Origin: Luminiphilus sp.
Lineage (GTDB): Bacteria > Pseudomonadota > Gammaproteobacteria > Pseudomonadales > Halieaceae
DNA length: 64,000 nt
NCBI GenBank assembly: GCA_012270045.1
Contig: JAAXJC010000153.1
Coordinates: 1 to 64,000 of the forward strand
Direction: 5' to 3'
Below, piece by piece: positions 26,948 through 36,985 of this stretch (position 1 is its first letter; each line of letters opens with the position of its first letter). The notes beneath the pieces are model-generated. The model did no database searches. It had not been told where the DNA came from and saw only the letters and a list, made by a program, of their open reading frames with translations. Made by a program: the position numbers and the translations under genes.

Positions 26948-27829
26948 TTACACCTGTGCCCCGGGTTTCAGGTCCGCGAGCATGGCCGCCAGTTGCAAGC
27001 GCCAGTGCCGACCCACTCTGCCAGTCAGCTGGCGCACCCGGGATTTATCCAGCACGCTGTAGGCGGGCCGGCGAGCCGGGGTTGGGTAGTCGCTGGTGCC
27101 GATGGGAATGACCTCGGCGGCACGGGGCAACAGCCCCAGCTCCAGGGCCAGTTCCCGGATCGCGACCGCGAAATCGTACCAGCTGCAGGCCCCCGCGTCG
27201 CTCCAGTGAAAGGTGCCGGCGGCCTCGTCGTGGTCGACCAGGGCCCAGCAGGTTTCGGCCAGGCCCCGGGCCCAGGTGGGTGTCCCGACCTGGTCCTCGA
27301 CTACGGCGAGCTGGTCCCGTTCGGCCATCAGTCGCAGCATGGTTTTGACAAAATTACCGCCGTGTCGGGAGTAGACCCAGCCGGTACGCAGCACCAGCGG
27401 CGTACCCCCCGCAGCCATCACGGCCAGTTCCCCATCGAGTTTGCTGCGCCCGTAGACACCCAGGGGATTGGGCTCATCGTCCGGGCCGTAGGGCTGGCCA
27501 AGGCTGCCGTCAAAAACAAAATCGGTGGACACATGCAGCAGCCGGATACCCCGGGCGGCACAGGCCTGGGCCAGATACTTTGGTCCCAGGGTATTGCCCT
27601 GCCGCGCCGCCTCCGGGTTGGACTCCGCCGCATCGACGGCGGTGTAAGCCGCGGCATTGACGACCCATTGGGCCCCGGCCTCATCCAGGGCCGAGGCAAT
27701 GCTATCCGGATCCGTGATGTCCAGGGCGGCCCTGTCCATGGGCAAGCAAGCCCGATGGCTGGGTTGGGTGGCCAGCAGTTCCCGACCCAATTGACCGCCG
27801 GCACCGCAGACCAGGACCGGGGCGGTCAA
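26948..27829 (-). CDS. rmlD: dTDP-4-dehydrorhamnose reductase
   Basis: 293 aa. Last step to dTDP-L-rhamnose, NAD(P)H-dependent. Motifs: VCGAGGQLGREL at the N-terminus, NAAAYTAVDAAE, HVSTDFVFDG, and GVYGRSKLDGE carrying the YxxxK pair. Translation begins at a TTG that overlaps the stop of the upstream hydrolase (TTGA), so expression is probably coupled to that gene. The C-terminal domain ends ARRPAYSVLDKSRVRQLTG, standard for RmlD. Confidence 0.94.
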   Translation of the reverse strand: MTAPVLVCGAGGQLGRELLATQPSHRACLPMDRAALDITDPDSIASALDEAGAQWVVNAAAYTAVDAAESNPEAARQGNTLGPKYLAQACAARGIRLLHVSTDFVFDGSLGQPYGPDDEPNPLGVYGRSKLDGELAVMAAGGTPLVLRTGWVYSRHGGNFVKTMLRLMAERDQLAVVEDQVGTPTWARGLAETCWALVDHDEAAGTFHWSDAGACSWYDFAVAIRELALELGLLPRAAEVIPIGTSDYPTPARRPAYSVLDKSRVRQLTGRVGRHWRLQLAAMLADLKPGAQV

Positions 27830-28653
27830 GGCAGTCGCGCCTCAATCCACTCGGCATAGGCGGCGATGATTTCGGCGCCCTCGGGTTCATTGAAAATCTC
27901 GTGGTACAGCCCGGGCAGCACTTCCAGGGTCAGGTCCTCCGCGGAGACCTTATCGGCGAAGGCCCGGGAGCCCTCGGGCGCGGCCAGGGTGTCGGCGCCA
28001 CCGTGCATGATCAGCATGGGCAGGCGCAGGGTGGCGGCCTGGGCCATCACCCGATCCATGGCATCGAAAATAGCGATGCCCAGGCCGGCGGTGACTTTAC
28101 CGTGATTGACCAGTGGATCCGCCTCATAGGCCGCCACAACCCCGGGGTCGCGACTGACGCCACTGCCGTCCAGGGCCATCATGCCCATACGCGGCACCAG
28201 TTTCGCCAGCAAACGCCCGATCCAGATGACCGGCGCGGGGGGCGGCTCACCGGCTGCAAAGGCCGGGCCACTGAACAACGCGCCCCGGTATTGGGCCTGG
28301 TCCTCCAGCAGCAGGCGGGCGGTAATCAACCCACCCATGCTGTGGCCCAGGATGAAGCAGGGCAGCCCGGGGCAACTGGCGTCAATGACCTGCCGACAGC
28401 CCCTGACACCGCCGAGATAGTCCTCGAACTTACTGACAAAGACGCGGTCGCCGGGGGATTCACCGTGGCCAATGTGGTCCGGGGCGATGACAAAAAAGCC
28501 TTTTTGGACCAGTGCATCGGCCACATGCTGGTAGCGTCCACTGTGCTCGCCCAGTCCATGGACCAGGAGCACCGCGGCAACCGGCTGCCCGTCGGGCTGC
28601 CAGCGCCGGTAGCGCACCCCGGATGGCAGTGTGTCGAGTAATGCCTCAGCCAC
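27826..28653 (-). CDS. alpha/beta hydrolase, monoacylglycerol-lipase-like
   Basis: 275 aa. The nucleophile elbow is GHSMGG; the oxyanion loop is LVHGLGEHSGRY near residue 30, which with PDHIGHGES is characteristic of the monoacylglycerol lipase/lysophospholipase group. MHGGADTLAAPEGS supplies the Asp and GLYHEIFNEPE the His. No signal peptide. GTG start. It is the first gene of a unit with rmlD and rmlB (TTGA overlap), so it could trim or recycle a lipid linked to rhamnose metabolism, but the adjacency may be chance. Confidence 0.82.
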   Translation of the reverse strand: MAEALLDTLPSGVRYRRWQPDGQPVAAVLLVHGLGEHSGRYQHVADALVQKGFFVIAPDHIGHGESPGDRVFVSKFEDYLGGVRGCRQVIDASCPGLPCFILGHSMGGLITARLLLEDQAQYRGALFSGPAFAAGEPPPAPVIWIGRLLAKLVPRMGMMALDGSGVSRDPGVVAAYEADPLVNHGKVTAGLGIAIFDAMDRVMAQAATLRLPMLIMHGGADTLAAPEGSRAFADKVSAEDLTLEVLPGLYHEIFNEPEGAEIIAAYAEWIEARLP

Positions 28654-28670
28654 GATTATTCTCCCGGCGT

Positions 28671-29600
28671 TCAGTCTGCTATCGGGGTTAACCAGTCACC
28701 GTAGCGCGCCTGGCCGCCCCGGACGGTCTCAAAATAAATGCGCTGCAGGGTTTCGGTCACCGGACCCCGACTGCCACTGCCGATGGTGCGGTTGTCCAGC
28801 TCCCTGATGGGCACCACCTCCGCAGCCGTACCGGTGAAAAACGCCTCGTCGCAAATATAGACCTCATCCCGGGTGATGCGCTTTTCACGAACCTCATAAC
28901 CCTCGTCCGCGGCGATTCTGAAAATGGCATTGCGGGTGATGCCATCGAGACAGGAGGTCAGGTCCGGGGTGTAGATGATGCCGTCCCGCACCATGAAAAA
29001 GTTTTCCCCGCTGCCCTCGGCGACATAGCCCTCGTTGTCCAGCATCAGTGCTTCCTCACAGCCACTGTCTATGGCCTCCCGCAGCGCGAGGATGGAATTG
29101 ATGTAGTTGCCGTTGGCCTTTGCCTTACACATGGTGATGTTGACGTGGTGGCGGGTGTAGCTCGACGTACGCACCGCGATGCCCCGGTTCTGGGCTTCCG
29201 GATCCATATAGGAAGGCCAGGGCCAGGCCGCCACCATCACATGGGTCTGCAGGTTGTCGGCGCGCAGGCCCATGCCCTCAGAGCCGAGGAAGCACATGGG
29301 ACGAAGATAACCTTCTTCGAGGCCGTTCACCCGCACCACCTCACGCTGGGCGGCATTGAGTGCATCCCTGTCCCAGGGCATGTTCATCTGCAGTATTTTT
29401 GCCGAGCGGAACAACCGGTCCGTGTGTTCCGAAAGTCGGAAAATACAGGTACCACGATCGGGGGTGCTGTAGGCGCGCACGCCTTCAAAGACTCCGACAC
29501 CGTAATGAAAGGTGTGGGTCAGGACATGCACTTTGGCCTCCTGCCAGGGAACAAGCTCCCCATCCAGCCAAATGCTGCCACTGAGTTTCGACAAATCCAT
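28671..29600 (-). CDS. ilvE: branched-chain amino acid aminotransferase
   Basis: 309 aa, class IV PLP aminotransferase. It performs the last transamination for Leu, Ile and Val. Evidence: THTFHYGVGVFEGVRAY, RLSEHTDRLFRSAKIL, the YLRPMCFLG block, the region with KAKANGNYINSILALREA that holds the PLP lysine, EGSGENFFMV, and DEAFFTGTAAEVVPI. Length is normal. It follows glnE on the same strand, an order seen in Pseudomonas. Confidence 0.95.
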   Translation of the reverse strand: MDLSKLSGSIWLDGELVPWQEAKVHVLTHTFHYGVGVFEGVRAYSTPDRGTCIFRLSEHTDRLFRSAKILQMNMPWDRDALNAAQREVVRVNGLEEGYLRPMCFLGSEGMGLRADNLQTHVMVAAWPWPSYMDPEAQNRGIAVRTSSYTRHHVNITMCKAKANGNYINSILALREAIDSGCEEALMLDNEGYVAEGSGENFFMVRDGIIYTPDLTSCLDGITRNAIFRIAADEGYEVREKRITRDEVYICDEAFFTGTAAEVVPIRELDNRTIGSGSRGPVTETLQRIYFETVRGGQARYGDWLTPIAD

Positions 29601-29640
29601 ACTATTTCCTCTCCGTCGCGCCGACGCCGCTAATCAGGTT

Positions 29641-32520
29641 TCAGTCCGGTCCAAGACCGGGCAAAACACGATCCCTGACGCGAATAACCTGCTCCAGCTG
29701 GGCGGCAAAAGCCAACCGGTCGCCCAGGGGCTCGACATCCTCCAGTACCGCCCGGTGCACCTCGGCACGATAGGCCAAATACGCTGCGCGCAGTGTGTCG
29801 GCATCTTCCCCTGACAGCAAGTGCTGTTCTGCCAGTGCCGCCAGAAGATTTACCACGTCGGTCCACCGTGCCAGTTCGGGCTTGTCCCGGGCAAAGCGCA
29901 GCACGAGATATTGCACGATGAATTCAATATCCACGATGCCACCGGGGTCGCGCTTGATATCAAAGGTTTCAGGGCCGCCCTGCAGCCGCCCCTGGCCATC
30001 ACTGAACATTCTGCGGCGCATGCTGACCACTTCTTCCAACAACTCCGATGGATTGCGATCCCGCCCCAGTACGTCAACCCTCAGCGCCTCCAGGGTTTGG
30101 CACAGGGCGTCTGTACCGGCAATGGGTCGGGCCCGCACCAGGGCCTGGTGTTCCCAGGTCCAGGCCGACTCATGCTGGTATTTTCGGAAACTCTCCAGGC
30201 TCACACAGGGCAAACCCGAACTGCCATCCGGTCGCAGCCGCAGATCCACCTCATACAGTCTGCCACCGGCCATGTTGGTCGACAGCACATGCACGGCGCG
30301 CTGGGCCAGACGGGTAAAAAAGCGCACGTTGTCTATCGCCCTTGGACCCGATGTCGTGCCCTCCGAGCCGCTGAAAACAAAGACGATGTCCAGATCAGAG
30401 CCGTAGCCCAGCTCTATACCACCCAGCTTGCCATAAGCCATGACCGCGAAACCGGCGTCATCACCACCGGGCTCGCCGTGTCGGGACACCAGTTCCGCGC
30501 GGGCTACGTGGATGGCCTGGGCCACCATCACCTCGGCCAGGTAGGTCAGGTTGTCGCTGGCCTTCATCAGTGGCAGTCCGCCCCGCAGCTCACTGGCCGC
30601 GACCCGCAGCACGACGGCGTCCTTGATACGCGCCATGGCGTGCATTTGCTGCTCCAGATCCTCTTCGGGAACGCGCAGCAATTGCTCCTGTACCAACGCC
30701 GCCATCTCGCTGCGATTGGGCGCGCGGTAAAGCCGATCCTCATACAGCAGCTCTTCCACCAATTCGGGGCGCTCGGCCAGCTTGCGCGCAATCCAGGGGC
30801 TGGCCAGATTGAGCAGCACCAGGTTCTCCAGTGCCTGGGGATGCTCTTTCATCATCACCAGGTAGGCACTGCGTCGCAGCACCGCACTGGCGAAGGGCAG
30901 TGTTCGGGTGAGGGCCAGATCCGGGTGGCTGGTGGTGGCGGCAACGGCGACCAGCTGGGGCAGAAACTGGTACAAGCGCTCGCGACTTTCGGTTTGGGCG
31001 GCGCGTACCCGACCACCCTCGACCAGTTCCTGCAGCGCCTCCCAGGTAGCACCCGCCTCGGTAAAACCCCTGGCCGCCAGTACGTCCTCGCACAGGTCTG
31101 AAAACTGCAGTCCATCGAGGCTGGCACCGTCTGGAGACGCCCCCTCGGGCAGGGTAACCAGCTCCTGAAAGTACCGGGTCACCCCATCTCGCACACCCTG
31201 GATGGCCTCCCTGGCCGCGGGCCAGTCCTGATAACCCATGAGCAACGCCAGTCGCAGCCGGGTCAGTTCATCCGCCGGTAATTCCTGGGTCTGCTGGTCC
31301 GCCAAACCCTGGAGAATATTCTCCAGACGCCGTAGAAAACCGTAGGCCTGCAGAAGACCTTCCCGATCGTCATGACTGATGAAGCCCAGGGTCTCTAGCT
31401 GGGTACAAGCGGCCTGCAGCGGTACCACCTGCAGCTCCGGGTTGCGGCCGCCGTGGATCAGCTGTTTGCACTGGACAATAAATTCAATCTCCCGGATTCC
31501 ACCGTAACCGCGCTTGATATTGTCCTGCAGACTGCTGCGCAGGGTTTCTGCGGCAATCAGCTGGCGCATTTCCCGCAGCGCGTCCAGGGCGCCGTAATCC
31601 GTGTAGCGCCGGTAGACGAAGGCCCGTTTCAGATCGGCCAGGGGTTGGGTGCTGGCGGCCGAGCCGGTGATGGCCCGGGCCTTGATCATGGCATAGCGCT
31701 CCCAGTCCCGGCCGTGCTGCTGGTAGTACACCTCCAGGGCATTGAAATTGACCACCAGGGGACCACTGCTGCCAAAGGGCCGCAGGCGCATGTCCACCCG
31801 GAACACGAAACCGTCCACGGTCTTTGCATCCAGTAGCTTGATCACCCGCTGACCCACGCGAATGAAAAACTCCTGGTTGCTCAGGCTTTTCCTGCCGCCA
31901 TCGGTTGTGCCCGGTTCCGGATAGCAATAGATCAGGTCAATGTCCGAGGACAGGTTCAGCTCGCCGCCTCCCAGCTTGCCCATACCGAGCACGACCAGCT
32001 CCTGGACGTCGCCAGACCACTCTCCAACGGGGTGTCCGAAACGCTCGCTGAGGCTGTCCGTGGCCCAGCGCACGGCAAACTGTATCGTGGTGTCGGCGAG
32101 GCCCGTCAGTTCCCGGAAGGTATCCGCCAGGGTCCCCCGGCCGGTGAGCTCACGGGCGACAATGCCCAGCATCTGGCGGTTGCGGAAAATCCGCAGGGCC
32201 GACATGACCGCGGCCTCATCGGCGCGCTCCGGGACCAACGCCTCCAGCTGCTGCCGCCACGCTACGGAATCGTGCTCAGGGGGGCGAAACAGCTGCCCCG
32301 CCGCCACCTGCGCCAGCGCCCATTCGGCATGACGGATAAACTGGTCCCGGAAAAATTCGCTGGTAGCCAGCAAGCGGTCAAAGTCCCCGCGACAGCCCTG
32401 GGCCTCCAGATGCTGCTGCAGCAGGACCATGGCCTCGGGATTGAGTGTTTCTGCCAGCAGCCCCCAACTGCGTTCCAGCGTGGCGGCCAGGGCCTGCGGC
32501 ACCGGCCGGGTATCAGTCAT
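29641..32520 (-). CDS. glnE: glutamine synthetase adenylyltransferase/deadenylase
   Basis: 959 aa, full bifunctional length. It adenylylates or deadenylylates glutamine synthetase in response to PII. Two nucleotidyltransferase halves are visible: GMGKLGGGELNLSSDIDLIY (about residue 175) and AYGKLGGIELGYGSDLDIVF (about residue 690), each with its G-S-D-x-D-type metal site. The conserved GGIREIEFIVQ and GGIVDIEFIVQYL blocks follow each half. It starts inside the 3' end of the upstream secretion-type ATPase gene. Confidence 0.97.
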   Translation of the reverse strand: MTDTRPVPQALAATLERSWGLLAETLNPEAMVLLQQHLEAQGCRGDFDRLLATSEFFRDQFIRHAEWALAQVAAGQLFRPPEHDSVAWRQQLEALVPERADEAAVMSALRIFRNRQMLGIVARELTGRGTLADTFRELTGLADTTIQFAVRWATDSLSERFGHPVGEWSGDVQELVVLGMGKLGGGELNLSSDIDLIYCYPEPGTTDGGRKSLSNQEFFIRVGQRVIKLLDAKTVDGFVFRVDMRLRPFGSSGPLVVNFNALEVYYQQHGRDWERYAMIKARAITGSAASTQPLADLKRAFVYRRYTDYGALDALREMRQLIAAETLRSSLQDNIKRGYGGIREIEFIVQCKQLIHGGRNPELQVVPLQAACTQLETLGFISHDDREGLLQAYGFLRRLENILQGLADQQTQELPADELTRLRLALLMGYQDWPAAREAIQGVRDGVTRYFQELVTLPEGASPDGASLDGLQFSDLCEDVLAARGFTEAGATWEALQELVEGGRVRAAQTESRERLYQFLPQLVAVAATTSHPDLALTRTLPFASAVLRRSAYLVMMKEHPQALENLVLLNLASPWIARKLAERPELVEELLYEDRLYRAPNRSEMAALVQEQLLRVPEEDLEQQMHAMARIKDAVVLRVAASELRGGLPLMKASDNLTYLAEVMVAQAIHVARAELVSRHGEPGGDDAGFAVMAYGKLGGIELGYGSDLDIVFVFSGSEGTTSGPRAIDNVRFFTRLAQRAVHVLSTNMAGGRLYEVDLRLRPDGSSGLPCVSLESFRKYQHESAWTWEHQALVRARPIAGTDALCQTLEALRVDVLGRDRNPSELLEEVVSMRRRMFSDGQGRLQGGPETFDIKRDPGGIVDIEFIVQYLVLRFARDKPELARWTDVVNLLAALAEQHLLSGEDADTLRAAYLAYRAEVHRAVLEDVEPLGDRLAFAAQLEQVIRVRDRVLPGLGPD

Positions 32521-34282
32521 CGATAGCGGGGGCTACACGCATGACCTCTTCCAGGGTGGTTTCACCCCTGGCAACCTTTTCAGCTCCCGCCACGCGCAGG
32601 GGTACCATCCCCGCCGTAACCGAGTGTTCACGTATTTTACGAATATCGTGGTTGTCCGTGATAACCCCCTGGACTCCGGGGTCGGCGACCAATACTTCGT
32701 AGATACCCTCCCGGCCCCGATAACCCGTATCCCGGCATTCCTTACAACCCACAGGTCGATACAGTTGTTCCGGCATCACCACCGGATAGTCCCCTACCAG
32801 GGTTTGCCAGTCTTCCGCTTTGGCGGGCTCCAACTGCTTGCAGCTGGGACACAGGGTTCGGACCAGGCGCTGGGACATCACGCCCCGCACCGTCGCCCGG
32901 ATCAGAAACGGGGGTACGCCCAATTCCACCAGTCGTGAAATAGCGCCTGGAGAATCATTGGTGTGCAGGGTGCTCAACACCAGGTGCCCGGTCAATGCGG
33001 CCTGAATCGCCATGTTGGCGGTTTCCAGGTCCCTGATCTCACCGACCATGATGATGTCCGGGTCCTGGCGCATCAGCGCGCGCACCCCCGAGGCAAAGTC
33101 GAGATCGATAGCAGGGTTGACCTGCATCTGGTTGAAGGCGGGCTCCACCATTTCAATGGGGTCTTCAATGGTGCAGACATTCACGTCGGCAGTGGCCAAT
33201 TGGCGCAGGGTCGAGTACAGCGTGGTGGTCTTGCCGGAACCGGTGGGCCCGGTGACCAGGACAATACCCGTGCCCAGCTCAATCATGCCCTGCCAGCGAC
33301 TGTAATCATCCCCCCGTAGCCCCAGTTCCTCGAAACTCTTCAGCAGCACATCGGGATCGAAAATCCGCATCACCAGCTTTTCACCGAAGGCGGTGGGCAG
33401 GGTAGAGAGCCTGAGCTCCACTTCATTGCCATCCGGGGTTCGGGTTTTCAGCCTGCCGTCCTGGGGCCGGCGTTTTTCGGCGACATCAAGACGCGCCAGA
33501 ATTTTGAAGCGACTGGTCACCGCAGATGCCACCGCCGCCGGCAGGTCATAGACCTGGTGCAATACACCATCGATGCGAAAACGAACATTGCCCACATCCC
33601 GGCGGGGTTCAATGTGAATGTCGCTGGCCCGCTGCTCAAAGGCGTACTGCAGCAACCAGTCGACGACACTGACAATATGCTGGTCGTTGGCGTCCGGCTC
33701 GGACTTGCCGCCCAGTTGCACCATGGCCTCGAGGTTGGCGAGCTTACCGCCCTCCCCCCGGGCCACCGCCCGGGCACCCTGTACCGAACGGGCCATGGCA
33801 TAGAATTCTTTGGTGTGCCGCTGGATATCCCGGGGGTCCGCCAGCACCCGGCGCACCGGCAGTCGGGTAACGTGCTCCAGGTCCTTCTCCCACAGGGTGA
33901 CCCCGGGTTCGGCACTGGCTACGGTCACCGCCTGATCATCGACGGCCACCGCCAGAATCTGGTGGCGCTCGGCGAAACCCTCGGACATGACTTCAGCTAT
34001 GGCTCGGGTATCGATCTTCAGCGGATCAATATCCACCACCGGCTGCCCGGTCTGCTCGGACAGAAACTGCAACAGCGCCGGCATATCCAGCACTTCGCCA
34101 GGGGCACTGAAGTCAGCCAGTTTCTGTTCCGCCAGAAACACCAGGGGGTGCACGCGAATCTGGTTCAGCGCCTTCAACCTGACCAGGTTTTTGGCGGACA
34201 GCCGCCCCGCCCGTGTCAGCCCCTCGGCGAGGCTGACCACGTCGAGGCGAGCCTCAGGCGGTAGTTGCAGACAATCTTCCAT
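32513..34282 (-). CDS. GspE/PilB-type secretion ATPase, orphan
   Basis: 589 aa. It resembles the hexameric ATPases that drive type II secretion or type IV pilus extension. Order: an N-terminal GspE_N-like domain (about 60-165), then the ATPase with SDIHIEP at 220, Walker A GPTGSGKT at 345-352, Walker B/Asp box region IIMVGEIRD at 410-418, and the His box TGHLVLSTLHTND. Cysteines 478/481 and 513/516 form the Zn-binding insertion typical of GspE. No other secretion or pilus gene lies nearby; it overlaps glnE by 8 nt. PilB or GspE identity cannot be fixed from this sequence. Confidence 0.85.
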   Translation of the reverse strand: MEDCLQLPPEARLDVVSLAEGLTRAGRLSAKNLVRLKALNQIRVHPLVFLAEQKLADFSAPGEVLDMPALLQFLSEQTGQPVVDIDPLKIDTRAIAEVMSEGFAERHQILAVAVDDQAVTVASAEPGVTLWEKDLEHVTRLPVRRVLADPRDIQRHTKEFYAMARSVQGARAVARGEGGKLANLEAMVQLGGKSEPDANDQHIVSVVDWLLQYAFEQRASDIHIEPRRDVGNVRFRIDGVLHQVYDLPAAVASAVTSRFKILARLDVAEKRRPQDGRLKTRTPDGNEVELRLSTLPTAFGEKLVMRIFDPDVLLKSFEELGLRGDDYSRWQGMIELGTGIVLVTGPTGSGKTTTLYSTLRQLATADVNVCTIEDPIEMVEPAFNQMQVNPAIDLDFASGVRALMRQDPDIIMVGEIRDLETANMAIQAALTGHLVLSTLHTNDSPGAISRLVELGVPPFLIRATVRGVMSQRLVRTLCPSCKQLEPAKAEDWQTLVGDYPVVMPEQLYRPVGCKECRDTGYRGREGIYEVLVADPGVQGVITDNHDIRKIREHSVTAGMVPLRVAGAEKVARGETTLEEVMRVAPAIDD

Positions 34283-34328
34283 GGGCGCAGTTTACGCGCT
34301 GTAGGCGCGATGTCACCGTTTAACAACC

Positions 34329-34363
34329 GGTGGTCATCGTAATTTTTCGTTACCCTGACCACC
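34329..34363. promoter_or_regulatory. interrupted inverted repeat upstream of argE
   Basis: GGTGGTCATCGTAA (34329-34342) and TTACCCTGACCACC (34350-34363) are inverted copies with 12 of 14 positions paired, around the 7-nt centre TTTTTCG. It lies between the divergent ATPase gene and argE, ending 20 nt before the argE ATG and just ahead of its Shine-Dalgarno. It could be an operator for a dimeric regulator or an RNA hairpin in the argE leader. It does not resemble the AT-rich ARG box of ArgR. Confidence 0.5.
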
Positions 34364-34383
34364 CGATTTGAAGGATGCCAACC

Positions 34384-35556
34384 ATGCCAACGACAGAGCA
34401 ACAGGTCGTCTCCCAGCTCAAGCAGCTGGTGGCCCAGCCCTCGGTGAGCTCACCGGACCCCCACTGGGACGCGTCTAACCGCGGGGTCATCGAAACACTG
34501 GCGGGCTTCGCTGACCGATTGGGTTTCCAGGTGGAGGTGCAGGCCCTGGACCCCGGTCCGGATGGCAAAGCCAATCTGATCGCCCGGCTGGGGCCCGAAC
34601 CGACACAGGGCAATGATCGGGGCGGGCTGGTGCTGGCGGGGCATACCGATACCGTCCCCTTTGATGAGGGCCGCTGGGCCACTGACCCGCTTACCCTGGC
34701 AGAACGGGATGGCGGGCTTTACGGTCTGGGCAGCACAGATATGAAGGGATTTTTCCCTGTCGCCCTGGCGGCGGTCGCTGAGGTGGGGGCGGCGGGCCTG
34801 CGCGCGCCCCTGTATCTGCTGGCGACGGCTGATGAGGAGAGCACCATGCGCGGCGCCAGGGAGCTGCCTGTGGACGCGTTGCGGGGCGCCAGTGCCGCCA
34901 TCATCGGCGAACCCACCAATCTAAAGCCCGTGCGCCTGCACAAGGGAATTATGATGCAGGGCGTTCGGCTACAGGGGCGAAGTGGCCACTCCTCAGATCC
35001 TGCATTGGGCCGCAACGTTATCGAAGTCGTCCCGGCCCTGTTGGCAATGCTGGACGATTACCGCCGGGAGCTGGCGGCGGAACACCGTTGCGAGCTGCTG
35101 GCCGTGCCCACACCGACCATGAATTTTGGCTGTCTGCACGGCGGCGACAGCCCGAACAGAATCTGCGGTGAACTGGACTTCAGTTTCGATGTTCGCATGG
35201 TGCCCGGTCTGGACTACGCCGACATCGAACAGACCCTGAATCAGCGACTGGGGCAACTGGGCCAGGACTACGGCATCGAGATTGGCATGCACCGACTGGT
35301 TGAGCCGGTGCCGGCCTTTGAGCAGCCCGCGGGCAGCGCTGGGGTGTCTGCCGCCGAGGACGCCTCGGGTGAAACCGCCGGAGCCGTAAACTTCGCAACG
35401 GAAGCGCCCTTCCTGCAGCAACTGGGGCTTGATACGGTGGTCATGGGGCCGGGGTCAATAGATGTCGCCCACCAGCCCAATGAATTCATGCCCATGTCGC
35501 AATTGCGCCCCGGTATTGATGTCATCAAGCGGCTGATTGGCCACCATTGCCACTAG
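34384..35556 (+). CDS. argE: acetylornithine deacetylase
   Basis: 390 aa, M20 metallopeptidase family. It releases acetate from N-acetylornithine. Metal-site motifs: LAGHTDTVPFD, GLGSTDMKGFF and TADEESTMRGA; GEPTNLKPVRLHKG and the C-terminal NEFMP block are ArgE-type. The ATG at 34384 is chosen because AAGGA lies 8 nt before it; an ATG three codons upstream overlaps that site. Next to argA (N-acetylglutamate synthase), so the two ends of the acetylated ornithine route are side by side. Confidence 0.93.
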   Translation: MPTTEQQVVSQLKQLVAQPSVSSPDPHWDASNRGVIETLAGFADRLGFQVEVQALDPGPDGKANLIARLGPEPTQGNDRGGLVLAGHTDTVPFDEGRWATDPLTLAERDGGLYGLGSTDMKGFFPVALAAVAEVGAAGLRAPLYLLATADEESTMRGARELPVDALRGASAAIIGEPTNLKPVRLHKGIMMQGVRLQGRSGHSSDPALGRNVIEVVPALLAMLDDYRRELAAEHRCELLAVPTPTMNFGCLHGGDSPNRICGELDFSFDVRMVPGLDYADIEQTLNQRLGQLGQDYGIEIGMHRLVEPVPAFEQPAGSAGVSAAEDASGETAGAVNFATEAPFLQQLGLDTVVMGPGSIDVAHQPNEFMPMSQLRPGIDVIKRLIGHHCH

Positions 35557-35634
35557 CGGCATCAGCCAACAATTGCCGAGATTCCGTGCTCGCCTTTCAG
35601 TTAACCTTCGCACCTTTATTCCGAGGCAGAACCC

Positions 35635-36939
35635 GTGACGCCGTCCAAGGATCACATTGACTGGTTTCGACACACCAGCCCCTACATCCGGGCCCACCGG
35701 GGCAGGACCTTTGTGATCTATTTGGGCAACGGCGCGTTGACCAGCCCCCAATTCACCAACGTCATCAACGATCTCGCGCTGCTACACCTGCTGGGCATAC
35801 GTCTGGTGCTGGTACATGCCACCCGGGGCGAGGTGGAACAGGCACTGGATGCCCTTGGGATCCCCAGCCAGCTGCACGGTGGCGTTCGCATCACCGATAC
35901 GGAAGTGCTGGGCGTGGTCAGCGACGTCGCAGCGACCCAGCGCCTGCAACTGGAAAGCCAGCTGTCCCAGGGACTGCCCGATTCACCCATGCGGGGTGCC
36001 AGGCTGCGTGTCGTCAGCGGCAACTTCATAACGGCCCGACCCGTGGGAATTGTGGACGGCGTGGATTACCTGCTGACCGGCGCCGTGCGCCGACTGGATG
36101 CCGCCGGCATGGCCGCCGCCCTGGACAACCAGGCCATCGTCCTGTTGTCGCCCCTGGGCTTTTCGCCCACAGGGGAGGTGTTCAATCTCAGCTCGGATGA
36201 AGTGGCCACGGCAGCCGCGGTGGCCCTGGGGGCGGACAAGCTGATCATCATGGACCGAGCCGAGGGGCTCAGCGACGCCCAGGGACAGCTACTCAGACAA
36301 TGCACGGTCGCCGCAGCCAATGAGCTGAATCTCGACGACCCGCAACTGGCCATGCGTCGCGACACCGCCTGCCGGGCCTGTGAACAGGGCGTAAATCGGG
36401 TGCACCTGCTCAGCTATGAGCGCGATGGCGCGCTGCTGGACGAACTGTTCACCACTGACGGTGCCGGCACCATGGTAAGTCAGGTGCCCTTTGAACAACA
36501 TCGACCGGCCACGGTGGATGACATCGCCGGGGTGCTGGAACTGGTGCAACCACTGGAGGAAACCGGCGTCCTGGTGCGCCGGTCCCGGGAGCGGCTGGAA
36601 CAGGAAATTTCGAACTTCACCCTGCTGGAGCGCGACGGCCGGGTGCTGGCCTGCGCCGCGCTGTACCCGTCTGCCTGTGCCACCATGGCGGAAATAGCCT
36701 GCATCGTCACCCACCCTGACTACCGCGGCGACGGCAGGGCCAGACATCTGCTGGACCTGCTGGCCGAACGAGCCGCTGAGCTGGGTATGCGGTCGCTGTT
36801 TGTGCTCACCACCCAAACCACCCACTGGTTTCTGGAGCAGGGGTTCGAGGCTTGCTCCCTGGAGGATTTGCCCGAGGAGCGGCAGCAGTTGTACAACCTG
36901 CAACGCAACTCCAAAGTGCTGATCAAGCACCTCGACTAG
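35635..36939 (+). CDS. argA: N-acetylglutamate synthase
   Basis: 434 aa, the classical two-domain ArgA. The first step of arginine synthesis, usually arginine-inhibited. An N-terminal amino-acid-kinase-like domain ([28 protein letters not shown], about 1-280) is followed by a GNAT acetyltransferase domain ([23 protein letters not shown], near 365-385). GTG start with GAGG 9 nt upstream. 78 nt downstream of argE on the same strand. Confidence 0.96.
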   Translation: MTPSKDHIDWFRHTSPYIRAHRGRTFVIYLGNGALTSPQFTNVINDLALLHLLGIRLVLVHATRGEVEQALDALGIPSQLHGGVRITDTEVLGVVSDVAATQRLQLESQLSQGLPDSPMRGARLRVVSGNFITARPVGIVDGVDYLLTGAVRRLDAAGMAAALDNQAIVLLSPLGFSPTGEVFNLSSDEVATAAAVALGADKLIIMDRAEGLSDAQGQLLRQCTVAAANELNLDDPQLAMRRDTACRACEQGVNRVHLLSYERDGALLDELFTTDGAGTMVSQVPFEQHRPATVDDIAGVLELVQPLEETGVLVRRSRERLEQEISNFTLLERDGRVLACAALYPSACATMAEIACIVTHPDYRGDGRARHLLDLLAERAAELGMRSLFVLTTQTTHWFLEQGFEACSLEDLPEERQQLYNLQRNSKVLIKHLD

Positions 36940-36985
36940 AGACGCTCAGCTGGTAGACTGCCGGCCCGAGCCGGGAGAACCCAGC

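Noticed and set aside
29821..31101. Long open frame on the plus strand opposite glnE (and similar ones opposite leuA at 40907-42163 and the hydrolase at 27901-28641)
   Set aside because: These are high-GC shadow frames. The opposite strand encodes clearly conserved proteins with family motifs, and the shadow products are low-complexity His/Gly/Gln-rich sequences.
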